Source of the DNA: Osedax symbiont Rs1
GTDB taxonomy: Bacteria > Pseudomonadota > Gammaproteobacteria > Pseudomonadales > Balneatricaceae
Assembly (NCBI GenBank): GCA_000416275.1
Contig: ASZJ01000119.1
Span: 1 to 64,000 of the forward strand
Reading direction: 5' to 3'
Length of the DNA: 64,000 bases
Position 1 is the first letter of the stretch; the number at the start of each line of letters is the position of its first letter. The position numbers were made by a program, and so were the translations under genes. Positions 43,691 through 52,057 of the stretch are shown here, piece after piece. A model generated the notes under the pieces. The model did no database searches. It was not told the DNA's origin and saw nothing but the letters and a program-made list of their open reading frames with translations.

Positions 43691-44893
43691 ATGCTAAGAA
43701 AACTAAATATTATTTCCGGATTGGTGCTGTTTGCTTTCATTAGTACCCATTTATTAAATCTTACTGTGGGGATTGTTTCGCTCGAGCTGCTAGATGCTAC
43801 TCGACCATACTTCTTTGCCTTCTGGACGACTTTTCCCACAGAAATTATATTGATACTGGCGCTTTTGTTGCATCCACTATTAGGCTTGCGTGCCCTTTAT
43901 TTTAGAAATACTTTGCGGATCTCAACGCCAGATAAAGTACAGCTGTGCTCTTCCCTGCTGATTATCCCGCTGTTGATTCCGCATATTATAGCGATCAAAC
44001 TTGGCGAGAGTTTACTGGGCGTACAGGCAAATTTTACGGTGTTCCTATCGTATATGTGGGTTGACTCACCGATGGCTGGACTGCGGCAAGTGCTGTTAGT
44101 TATCCTCGCATGGGTGCACGGCTGTATTGGCTTGTTAACTTGGATTAAGTTAAAAAGCTGGTGGCCTAAAATAGCTCCCTTTGCCTATCCTTTAGTGGTC
44201 GCTATTCCCACATTTGCGCTATTAGGCTTTGTCGAAGCGGGGCGCGATGCGGTGCACATAAAAGCGCTGGCGAGTCAGCAGTCAGCAATCCTTAAATATG
44301 CTAATAAAGAAGACGATAAGCGCCCTTCATTAAGTGCAGCTAGCCTGCTCGAGCAGCCACTGGAGGCTAAACAATCGGCTAAACATAGCGCATTGGAGTA
44401 TCAGCTCGCCTCTCAGGCAATGGCCAGGCAAACTAACTATTGGCTGTTCGGTTACGCAATATTAATCGCCTTAATCTTTATGGCTAGATACATGCGCCTT
44501 AGAAAATACCGGGAATTTGTTGAAATACACTATGCGGATGGCGCAGTTATAACAGCAGAGGTAGGGCCTACTCTTTTAGAAATAGCCATTTTAAACGACA
44601 TCCCGCATGCGAATTTGTGTCATGGAAAGGGGCGCTGTGGCACATGTCGAGTTAGGATTATACAGTCGAGTAGCCGCTTGACCCCGATTTCCAATTTAGA
44701 GCGGGCGATGTTAGATAAATTGCACAGTGATGGGCAAACTCGTCTGGCATGTCAGGCGGGCCCCAGTGCCGGAGTACTGCATTTAGAAAAGCTAATGAGT
44801 GCCGATCTGCAGCTGACAAATACCTTGCCCAATACTCGAGAACCCAGCGCAGAGCTCGTCATAGATCAACAAAATGAGCGGGCTAAATTATGA
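43691..44893 (+). CDS. Membrane protein with C-terminal 2Fe-2S ferredoxin domain
   Basis: A 400-aa protein. About six hydrophobic segments in residues 1-270 contain spaced histidines (for example STHLLN near 20, LLLHPLLG near 60, IIPHIIAIKLG near 99, WVHGCIG near 143) that could bind b-type heme. A plant-type ferredoxin domain follows (about 275-375) with ligands in CHGKGRCGTC (near 315) and a fourth Cys in RLACQAG (near 354). The same membrane-plus-ferredoxin arrangement occurs at the N-terminus of some class III adenylate cyclases; here no cyclase domain follows. Its stop overlaps the next gene (MscS type) by 4 bases, suggesting a coupled pair. Electron donor and acceptor are unknown. Confidence 0.82.
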   Translation: MLRKLNIISGLVLFAFISTHLLNLTVGIVSLELLDATRPYFFAFWTTFPTEIILILALLLHPLLGLRALYFRNTLRISTPDKVQLCSSLLIIPLLIPHIIAIKLGESLLGVQANFTVFLSYMWVDSPMAGLRQVLLVILAWVHGCIGLLTWIKLKSWWPKIAPFAYPLVVAIPTFALLGFVEAGRDAVHIKALASQQSAILKYANKEDDKRPSLSAASLLEQPLEAKQSAKHSALEYQLASQAMARQTNYWLFGYAILIALIFMARYMRLRKYREFVEIHYADGAVITAEVGPTLLEIAILNDIPHANLCHGKGRCGTCRVRIIQSSSRLTPISNLERAMLDKLHSDGQTRLACQAGPSAGVLHLEKLMSADLQLTNTLPNTREPSAELVIDQQNERAKL

Positions 44894-47265
44894 ATACTGT
44901 GATGCTATTACCTACCGCTAAAGGCGCAGCGAGTCAGCGAAGCAGCGCTTTACTGACGTCGATTATGCTGGTGATACTCTGTAGTTTATTAGGGGCGAGC
45001 AACTCTTACAGTGCCACCCCAATAGTGGCGGTTGATACCAGTCAAATGACTGCCAGTAGCAGCGTTCAATTAGCCTCAGAGCAAGAGATTGAACAGTTAA
45101 AAAAATTACTGGTTAGCCCCAGTATCCAACAGTGGTTAGAGCAAGCGAGTATCACATCAGCAGATAATACAGCTGCTGGCAATAGCGGTTTAGAAGATGG
45201 CTTTAGAGATAATGTCACTTGGCTAATTGACAAGATCAGACAGAGAAATGCAGATATATATATTGCTTGGCAGCAAGTCGGGGAAGCTCCACAGATGATC
45301 GTCAATAAATGGCAATCTGAAATGTCCAACACCGAATCACTGCGCTCTATTACCTATCTATTGATATTTTTATTTGTCGGGGCGGGGTTTGAATGGCTCT
45401 ACGCTCAATACACTGGACGCAGGTTATTGCGCTTAGAGCTGCAAAAACCCGACAGTTTAAAGCGGCGAATTAAAATTGCATTTTATCGTGCGCTGTTGAC
45501 TTTTGGTGGCTTATTCTGCTTTTCACTGGGCAGTATTGGGGTTTTTCTATCCTTTAAATGGCCAGTGTTAGTTGAGCATGTAGTGATGGAAATACTAATT
45601 GTGATCTTAATGGTACGCATCGGTACGACGATCATTCGCTTTTTCCTCGCGCCAAGGCTAAAAGAGCTGCGCCTAGTCCCGCTAACCACTGAACAGGCAA
45701 AAACAGTGTTTTTTTGGTCGGCTGTGATTATTGTTTTAACCTCACTGAATATCGCCGTCTCCAATGTGTTCGATAAATTAATCAGTTTATTAGAGGCTGA
45801 TTTGCTTTCGCATTCCGCGCTGTCAATCAATCTACTCTGCAATTTAATCTTGTTACTGGTCGCATTAATTGCACTGCGAAGAATTTACTCAGTGTTTAAA
45901 CCTTGCGCTGACGGTGGTGATCGGGCGCTGACTACTAATGCTGGCGTGTATAAATTTTGGGCCGGCTATTTTACCATTTTACTGATTCTCAGCTATGTTC
46001 TATGGATGTTAAACATTACTTTAATTATGCAGTCTGCATTGGTTATCGGCCTCTTGATTCCGCTTAGCCACTTATTCCGCACTTGGATTGACTACTTGTT
46101 TGATCAGGCAACGCAGTTAAATTTAGTGGAGGAGAAAGTTGCGGCTACTCAGATTGATCAAGAGCATGTCACGCTAGAGACAGAAAAAACCGCCGCGGCA
46201 GAGCTGGATAACAGTGATGAGCACCCCTACGATAATTACCGGCCAATAGCGCGCCGCTTAATGCGTTTTGTGTTAGTGGTCAGTGCGCTATTAACGTTAA
46301 TGATATTTTGGGGCTACAATCCTTTTGCGCTGTCGAACGCGGTTACTGTCTCTGGGCAAGTGTTTACAATTGTTATTGATATTATTGCCGCGGTGCTCAT
46401 TGCCGACTTGGTTTGGATTTGGGCGAAAACTTACATAGACAAGCGCCTTGCAGATTATAGTCCTCCAGAGGATGGCCATGCGCCGGGACCAGAGGCACGC
46501 ATGGCAACCTTGTTACCACTATTGCGAACCATGCTCATAGTGACCTTGTTTGCGATGGTGAGCTTTAGTGTATTAGCGACCGTAGGTTTTAATATTGGGC
46601 CGCTATTGGCGGGGGCCGGGGTGATTGGTTTAGCGATAGGTTTTGGTGCGCAGACTTTAGTTAAAGATGTAGTGTCGGGGATCTTCTATCTGATAGATGA
46701 TGCTTTTAGAGTAGGCGAGTACATTGAAGTAGGTGATCTAAGAGGCACGGTTGAGTCCATGTCTATTCGCTCTTTAAGGGTGCGACATCATCGCGGTGCG
46801 GTGCATACCATTCCATTTGGGGAGTTAAAGTCAATCACTAATCACAGTCGCGACTGGGTGATTATGAAGTTAGAATTTAGAATTCCCTTCGATACGAATA
46901 TGAAAAAAGTTAAGAAGCTCATCAAGAAAATAGGTAAAGAGCTGTTACAAAATGCTGATTTTGGACACAGTTTTATTGAGCCTCTTAAGTCGCAAGGGGT
47001 GCGCCGTATGGAGGAGTTTAATATGGTGCTCGGGGTGAAATTTATGACTAAGCCGGGCGAGCAATGGGTGATACGGCGTGAAGCATACCATCAAATCCGC
47101 GATACCTTTGAAGCAAACGGTATCCATTTAGCGCAGCGCAATGTCAAAGTTGAAGTAATGCATGGCGATACTTTAGCTGAAAGCACCAAGCAGGCGGTGG
47201 CGGCAGCTGCGCAAAATGTAGTCGACCCTATTGCCGTTAAAGCCCCGATTCCCGATGAACCTTAG
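44890..47265 (+). CDS. Large MscS-family mechanosensitive ion channel
   Basis: A 791-aa protein. An N-terminal hydrophobic signal-like segment (residues about 22-42) is followed by a periplasmic helical part and several membrane segments from about residue 155. The MscS pore helix and beta domain are GPLLAGAGVIGLAIGFGAQT (about 573) and IDDAFRVGEYIEVGDLRGTV followed by ESMSIRSLRVRHHRG and HTIPFGELKSITNHSRDW. It is longer than MscS (286 aa) and close to the YbdG/MscM-like large group. Such channels release solutes on osmotic down-shock. It overlaps the membrane ferredoxin gene by 4 bases. The linker at about 415-455 is acidic and hydrophilic. Confidence 0.92.
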   Translation: MNTVMLLPTAKGAASQRSSALLTSIMLVILCSLLGASNSYSATPIVAVDTSQMTASSSVQLASEQEIEQLKKLLVSPSIQQWLEQASITSADNTAAGNSGLEDGFRDNVTWLIDKIRQRNADIYIAWQQVGEAPQMIVNKWQSEMSNTESLRSITYLLIFLFVGAGFEWLYAQYTGRRLLRLELQKPDSLKRRIKIAFYRALLTFGGLFCFSLGSIGVFLSFKWPVLVEHVVMEILIVILMVRIGTTIIRFFLAPRLKELRLVPLTTEQAKTVFFWSAVIIVLTSLNIAVSNVFDKLISLLEADLLSHSALSINLLCNLILLLVALIALRRIYSVFKPCADGGDRALTTNAGVYKFWAGYFTILLILSYVLWMLNITLIMQSALVIGLLIPLSHLFRTWIDYLFDQATQLNLVEEKVAATQIDQEHVTLETEKTAAAELDNSDEHPYDNYRPIARRLMRFVLVVSALLTLMIFWGYNPFALSNAVTVSGQVFTIVIDIIAAVLIADLVWIWAKTYIDKRLADYSPPEDGHAPGPEARMATLLPLLRTMLIVTLFAMVSFSVLATVGFNIGPLLAGAGVIGLAIGFGAQTLVKDVVSGIFYLIDDAFRVGEYIEVGDLRGTVESMSIRSLRVRHHRGAVHTIPFGELKSITNHSRDWVIMKLEFRIPFDTNMKKVKKLIKKIGKELLQNADFGHSFIEPLKSQGVRRMEEFNMVLGVKFMTKPGEQWVIRREAYHQIRDTFEANGIHLAQRNVKVEVMHGDTLAESTKQAVAAAAQNVVDPIAVKAPIPDEP

Positions 47266-47321
47266 CCGGTTCTTGCGGGATATTCACATTAAAAATATTA
47301 GTAAGGTCGCTGTAAATAGTA

Positions 47322-47516
47322 ATGATCAAAGAGCAACAAATTCAAATAAAAAATCCTTGTGTGGGTGTGTGTTGCCTAGACGAGCAAGACTTGTGTATCG
47401 CCTGTAAGCGCTCTGGAGTGGAAATTGCCGAATGGGGTCTGTACTGTACAGAGCAAAAAAAAGCAGTGTTGGTTAAAATTGTTCAGCGCTATCAAGAAGC
47501 AGATAAACTATTCTAA
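47322..47516 (+). CDS. DUF1289 small cysteine-rich protein
   Basis: A 64-aa protein with the DUF1289 pattern NPCVGVCCLDEQDLCIACKR followed by an E-W (EIAEWG) motif. Four or more Cys could bind a metal or Fe-S cluster. The function of the family is not known. It is 56 bases after the MscS gene and possibly cotranscribed. Confidence 0.85.
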   Translation: MIKEQQIQIKNPCVGVCCLDEQDLCIACKRSGVEIAEWGLYCTEQKKAVLVKIVQRYQEADKLF

Positions 47517-47648
47517 ACAAATAGCATGCACCAGATTGGGAAGCTGCTTAAAATTTGTTTGGTTGCTCCTCTTGAGTTTAACGGGCGAAGGCTTAATTTG
47601 CTGCTGCTAGCGCTGTAATTGAGCAAAGAATATTATCCGAAGCAGTGG

Positions 47649-47780
47649 CTTTACTGCATCACGTAGCGCGAACTCTAATCTACAGTGATTAAAAAACACC
47701 CATTGAACCTACGGGTGCCGCTAAGGTTTTTCAATTCCACTGTAGAACCAATATATTACACTTTGAAGTCGGGATTCAGG
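47649..47780 (+). repeat. Dispersed repeat R2, copy d (long form, internal deletion)
   Basis: The left part (TTACTGCATCACGTAGCG, then CCATTGAACCTACGGGTGCC) pairs with copy e. The right part TTTTTCAATTCCACTGTAGA then ACCAATATATTACA joins directly to CTTTGAAGTCGGGATTCAGG, lacking the CTCTGTATTCA segment. The 375-base region 47517-47891 holds nothing else I can identify. Confidence 0.7.
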
Positions 47781-47891
47781 TGACGCTACAAAATGCGATT
47801 GAAGAGTTTAATTATTGCATAACTAATTGAAAAATGTGAAAGTAGATCTGACTTAGCTCCCGTTAGAATTACACTAAAAATAGGAAATACT

Positions 47892-49352
47892 TTGAGTTTA
47901 ATTAGCAATAAATCAGAGATACCTCTCACCAAATTAATGTCTGGCAAAACGATGACCCGACAGTTGATCAGTGTTGAAAAGCAAACTTATTTACTGGCTG
48001 ATCAAATAGCAGCATTTTATTCATTGGAAATTGATAAAAAATTTATACAATCGACCAATTTAGATTCAAAAATTTTACTGCAAACTAAACGCGATGCCGT
48101 CAGTACTGTAATTAAAGAGCTGCGAGCTGAAAAAAAAGAATTAGATCAACTAATAAAGCCCCATCAACAAGCCAATCGAGAAATTCTTGATAAGATCATC
48201 AATATATTAATAAATACTAAAAATACTCGCAGACATTTTGAAATAATTTTAGGAACAATTTTACTTAACTATCCGATTGATAGGTCAGATGCAAAATTTT
48301 CTAGTCGCTTGGAAATGAGTAAAGTGTTACGGCCAATGTATCAAACAGCTTTGATTTCATTGTTGCTCGAGAAGTTATTAAATGAGGGCTTTAAATTTAA
48401 TTCTGAGTATCTAGCTGTTTTACTCAAGGCCTATTCTGCTGATGATCCAGAAGCTAAAACTAAAGCGCTCTTTGAGTTACAGAAAATTTTTGTAGAAATA
48501 ATTTATCTAAAAGAAATGGGCTTCTATTCGCCTACCTCGCTAGAAATTTTAAGCCGCAGTGGTGAAAATAATTTACTTGATGAGCTAAACCGCAAAGAGT
48601 TACTTGAGCAAAGTAGCCTGAGCGGTAAAGAATTTCATCACTATGGTGTCGGTGCGTTAGAAGTTGATATTGGAGGGCTAGATTCAAAGGATGTTGAAGG
48701 TGTTTCGAAACGAGAAAAAACCGATAAAAAAGAGATCAAATCTGAACTGAGTACCACTGAACGTATGGCTTTGATGGAGAGTGCAGCGCGCTTTACCTTT
48801 ATCAAAGATATAATGGATCCCAAGGTTAAAACTGACCCTCAAATAGATGAATTGCTGCAAATATGTAAAGTATACTCATCCTTCATGCTTCCTGTTAAAA
48901 CAAAAGTTGACAAAGAATTACATATAAAAGCATATGACATGTTGCGCCAACAAGCAGTTGATAAACGACTCAATCCCCTATACACCCAAACCTTGCTCGC
49001 CATGATGGGGCGTTTCCCTATCGGCAGTGGAGTCTACTTTATTGACTCACAACGTCATGGTGGTACTATCGATAAAGCGTTGGTGGTCGGGCTCAATCCT
49101 CGCAATCCCGATGAGCCTATCGTCAAAAGAGTGACGACTAATTATCGAAATATGATTGATTCAGTTTCTGGAGTTGTTGCGAAAAATATTAATTTATTTT
49201 TTGTACAAGCCAGGGGCGATGAAAATTTTACCAGACAGTTAAAAATTCGTTTTAACACCCAATTTAAAAATGAAGAAGATGGATTGCTATTTAGTTTTAG
49301 GGCTAATGATTCCTTTAGAACACTGGCGATTTCTGAATCAAAACTCTGGTAA
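47892..49352 (+). CDS. Unrecognised 486-aa protein with HD-GYP-like C-terminal block
   Basis: A 486-aa cytosolic, mostly helical, Lys-rich protein. From about residue 355, NPLYTQTLLAMMGRFPIGSG, then VYFIDSQRHGGTIDKALVVG and LNPRNPDEPIVKRVT, resembles the beta-rich segment that ends many HD-GYP phosphodiesterases (pattern P-x-G-x-x-V...N-x-x-x-P-x-V). The catalytic HD and GYP motifs are absent: HHYGVGALEVD near residue 250 shows only a trace of HxxxG. It could be a degenerate HD-GYP used as binding or scaffold protein. The start at 47892 (TTG) is chosen by frame only; ATG 47937 or 47952 are possible. It stands alone behind R2 copy d. Confidence 0.7.
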   Translation: MSLISNKSEIPLTKLMSGKTMTRQLISVEKQTYLLADQIAAFYSLEIDKKFIQSTNLDSKILLQTKRDAVSTVIKELRAEKKELDQLIKPHQQANREILDKIINILINTKNTRRHFEIILGTILLNYPIDRSDAKFSSRLEMSKVLRPMYQTALISLLLEKLLNEGFKFNSEYLAVLLKAYSADDPEAKTKALFELQKIFVEIIYLKEMGFYSPTSLEILSRSGENNLLDELNRKELLEQSSLSGKEFHHYGVGALEVDIGGLDSKDVEGVSKREKTDKKEIKSELSTTERMALMESAARFTFIKDIMDPKVKTDPQIDELLQICKVYSSFMLPVKTKVDKELHIKAYDMLRQQAVDKRLNPLYTQTLLAMMGRFPIGSGVYFIDSQRHGGTIDKALVVGLNPRNPDEPIVKRVTTNYRNMIDSVSGVVAKNINLFFVQARGDENFTRQLKIRFNTQFKNEEDGLLFSFRANDSFRTLAISESKLW

Positions 49353-49518
49353 AAATCCGTACAAAGCTAGCTTTCCTCTGTTAATGACCGTTGTTCTCAA
49401 ATTATATTCAATGGATAGTAATATTTTTTTGAATTTTTGTTGCTCAGTTATTGCGCAGGGTAAACGGCGCTGCTGTGCACTCAGCCAGTAGCAATTGCAG
49501 AAATCCAGCCGGTGATTT

Positions 49519-50667
49519 TTAGGTTGCTTTTTTAAACGGTAGTAAGCTTTCTAGCTGTGGTTTGTAGTCTTGAATTGCCTGAGTTTCTCGCTCTAGAAAA
49601 TCAGCGATTGCGAGGCTAAATTCAGGATGGGCAATGTAGTGGCTTGAGTAAGTGATGATAGGTTCAAAGCCACGTTGAATTTTATGCTCGCCTTGGGCGC
49701 CTGGATCAAAGCGTTGGATGTTGTGTTCAATGCAGTACTCCAGTCCCTTGTAGTAGCAAGTTTCAAAGTGTAAGTTGTCAAAATCATCCAGTGATCCCCA
49801 ATACCTTCCATACAGCACTGCATCTTCTGGGTCGGTGTTTTTAAAACACCAGGCACAAGCCACGGTTTTGTGCTGATGCTTAGCGACAAATAAGACGATA
49901 TGACTAGCTAGGCTTTTCAGTAGTAAGGCAAAAAATTCAATATTTAAGTAGCCTTGTCTGTCTCTTTTTAAATAGGTCAACTGATAGCAGTGGTAGAATT
50001 CTTCGAGTAAAAAAGGGTCTATTTCCGGACCTTCTACTGTGTGAATCGTCACTTGCTGTTCAGTGACTATGCGCCTTTCTCGCTTAATGTTTTTACGTTT
50101 TCGTGAGGTGAAACTGCTTAGGTAGTGCTCAAAACTGCGGTATTGCTGGTTGTGCCAGTGATATTGCAATCCCTGTCTGGTTAATAGTTGCTGCGCTGCG
50201 AGTTGTTTGTTTTCATTGGCGCTGTGAAATAGACCGTGCCAGCCGGAAAAACCGTATTCTCGACATATACTTTTAAGCTGCTCAACAATGAAAGGTAATA
50301 CTTTGCAAAGCTCAATTTTACTGGCAATTCTAGGGCCGTAACAGGGGCTAAAAGGAATGGCTGTCAATAGTTTAGGGTAGTAGTTTAGGTGGTTGCGTGC
50401 GTAGGCATCGGCCCAGTCCCAGTCGAAGACATACTCACCGTTTGAATTGGTTTTTTGATACATTGGCATAATGCATACCAGAGATTCTTGCTGGTATACG
50501 GTGATATGACTCACTTGCCAACCGGTTTTCTTGGTGGTGCAACCGCTTTCTTCAAGCGCCAATAAAAATTCGTGGCGTAAAAATGGGTAATCTAGACCGC
50601 ATAGGTTGTTCCAGGAGCGGGCCTCAATTTGATTAATGCTGTGCAGTATCTTAAGTTCAAAAGGCAT
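49519..50667 (-). CDS. FemAB/GNAT-like protein (peptidoglycan biosynthesis/recognition family, PF04339 type)
   Basis: A 382-aa protein of the PF04339-type family. Typical parts are the N-terminal WNNLCGLDYPFLRHEFLLAL with ESGC (near residue 18), IMPMYQKTNSNGEYVFDWDW then ADAY, PFSPCYGPRI, and the C-terminal YKGLEYCIEHNIQRFDPGAQ then GEHKIQRGFEP. The fold is related to FemAB and GNAT acyltransferases, but the reaction is not established. ATG 50667 begins at the family N-terminus; the extra 37 codons upstream are not conserved-looking. No operon partner. Confidence 0.87.
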   Translation of the reverse strand: MPFELKILHSINQIEARSWNNLCGLDYPFLRHEFLLALEESGCTTKKTGWQVSHITVYQQESLVCIMPMYQKTNSNGEYVFDWDWADAYARNHLNYYPKLLTAIPFSPCYGPRIASKIELCKVLPFIVEQLKSICREYGFSGWHGLFHSANENKQLAAQQLLTRQGLQYHWHNQQYRSFEHYLSSFTSRKRKNIKRERRIVTEQQVTIHTVEGPEIDPFLLEEFYHCYQLTYLKRDRQGYLNIEFFALLLKSLASHIVLFVAKHQHKTVACAWCFKNTDPEDAVLYGRYWGSLDDFDNLHFETCYYKGLEYCIEHNIQRFDPGAQGEHKIQRGFEPIITYSSHYIAHPEFSLAIADFLERETQAIQDYKPQLESLLPFKKAT

Positions 50668-50912
50668 AATAGTAACTGTTAATGAGTGTTGGGCCGATCT
50701 TAACAAGTTCGTCTTTAAACTGCAGTTATAATCAGCAAAATATACTGCTGCTGGGATAGATATCATTAAACAGAGCAAAAGACCGCTGTTTACTGAGCAC
50801 AGAGGCGCTGATCGGCTTTTTTGATAATCGAGCGTTAATCCGCAGATTTAACTGCTTTACAGCATTAAAACTACTAAACTGATCAAATAATTACTCAGTA
50901 GGGGAGATGGTA

Positions 50913-51359
50913 ATGGATAGGTTAGAAATGGATTTTGTATTAGATCCACAGCTAGAAAATGACTGTATATTTTTAGGTGAAATGCCTTTGTGTCGACTGC
51001 TGTTGATGAATGACCAGCAGTTTCCTTGGTTTGTGTTAGTGCCGCGCCGTGCCGCGGTGTCAGAACTGTACCATCTGTCATTAGCTGATAGAGAGTTGAT
51101 GATGGCGGAATCCTGTGATTTAAGTGCTGCGCTAGCGGATGGATTTAGTGCCACTAAAATGAATGTGGCGGCTTTGGGTAATATGGTGAAACAGTTACAT
51201 ATCCATCATATAGTACGTTATGACTCAGATGTCGCTTGGCCTGCGCCTGTCTGGGGCAAGCAGTCTTTCAAGCCGTACTCCGCGCAAGAGATTGCCGCAA
51301 TACGGCAAAAAGTTACAGCTTTGCTCGAGGCTAAAGTGAGTTTTGTGGCAGTTGTTTAG
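50913..51359 (+). CDS. HIT-domain (histidine triad) protein
   Basis: A 148-aa protein with the histidine triad reduced to QLHIHHIVRY (near residue 92; HxHxH pattern as HIHH). The N-terminal part FVLDPQLENDCIFLGEMPLC and the downstream DVAWPAPVWG match a gammaproteobacterial HIT subfamily. HIT proteins hydrolyse or transfer nucleoside monophosphates. ATG 50913 has GGGGA 7 bases upstream; the ATG at 50907 overlaps the RBS. The third His of the canonical HxHxHxx motif is shifted, so activity may differ from Hint. Confidence 0.9.
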   Translation: MDRLEMDFVLDPQLENDCIFLGEMPLCRLLLMNDQQFPWFVLVPRRAAVSELYHLSLADRELMMAESCDLSAALADGFSATKMNVAALGNMVKQLHIHHIVRYDSDVAWPAPVWGKQSFKPYSAQEIAAIRQKVTALLEAKVSFVAVV

Positions 51360-51467
51360 ATCCCGTTTATCGGTCGGCTATATTGTGCTGTAATTATCTG
51401 TTTTATCCCACACAAAGCGCCTCTATTGAGGTATAATCCGACGCTTTGATTAATGATGGATTGAAGA

Positions 51468-51875
51468 ATGCCAATTTTTGACTTTACCTGCGATCAGTGC
51501 GATCACACATTTGAAAAGCTTGTGATGAGCAGTGCGTCGGCACTGCCTAACTGTGTTTCTTGTCAGAGTGATAAAGTAACCAAGCAAGTATCAGCACCTT
51601 CTTTTAGATTAGCGGGTAGTGGTTGGTATGAAACTGACTTTAAAACAGGTAATAAGAAAAACTTGGCATCAAGTAATGAAGCAGGTGCCAGTAGCGAATC
51701 AGCAAGCGGTGATTCAGCTGAAAAATCTGAAAAAGGAAATGCTGCCAAAGAAAGTATTACCGATAAAAGTAGTTCAGAAAAAGCTGCTTCAGATAAGAGC
51801 ACTACAGATAAAAGCACCAGTAAATCTGCATCAGTCTCAAATGCTGCGTCTAAAAGCAGTACCACTCAAAGTTAA
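51468..51875 (+). CDS. FmdB-type zinc-ribbon protein with low-complexity tail
   Basis: A 135-aa protein. Residues 1-55 form the FmdB zinc ribbon (MPIFDFTCDQCDHTFEKLV... CVSC), with ligands in CDQC and CVSC and the conserved FRLAGSGWYETDF after it. The last 75 residues are almost entirely Ser, Lys, Ala, Asp and Thr, in short DKS/TDKS repeats. Proteins of this family often precede aspS in proteobacteria, as here; their function is unclear. MITE copy E begins 13 bases after the stop. Confidence 0.92.
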   Translation: MPIFDFTCDQCDHTFEKLVMSSASALPNCVSCQSDKVTKQVSAPSFRLAGSGWYETDFKTGNKKNLASSNEAGASSESASGDSAEKSEKGNAAKESITDKSSSEKAASDKSTTDKSTSKSASVSNAASKSSTTQS

Positions 51876-51888
51876 AGTTAAAGTTAAT

Positions 51889-51953
51889 GAAGCCCCTGCA
51901 TAACGTTGCGAGCGCAGTTATCATACCCTCTGGGTAAGTTATACAGAACTTTC
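51889..51953 (+). repeat. MITE-like element, copy E, internally deleted, with 5-bp target duplication
   Basis: 65 bp that begins GAAGCCCCTGCATAACGTTG and ends GTTATACAGAACTTTC. It is flanked by TTAAT on both sides (51884-51888 and 51954-51958). Only the two ends remain (GTTGCGAGC joined to GCAGTTATCATACCCTCTGG), and both termini carry mutations, so this is an old copy. Confidence 0.85.
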
Positions 51954-52057
51954 TTAATATACGAAAATAAATTTTATAAAGAGCAGTGCGTCCGGCTTCT
52001 TGCCTTAAGGCGCATGGCTATCAACCATAGTTTAGATAATTTCAATAGGAATACATT

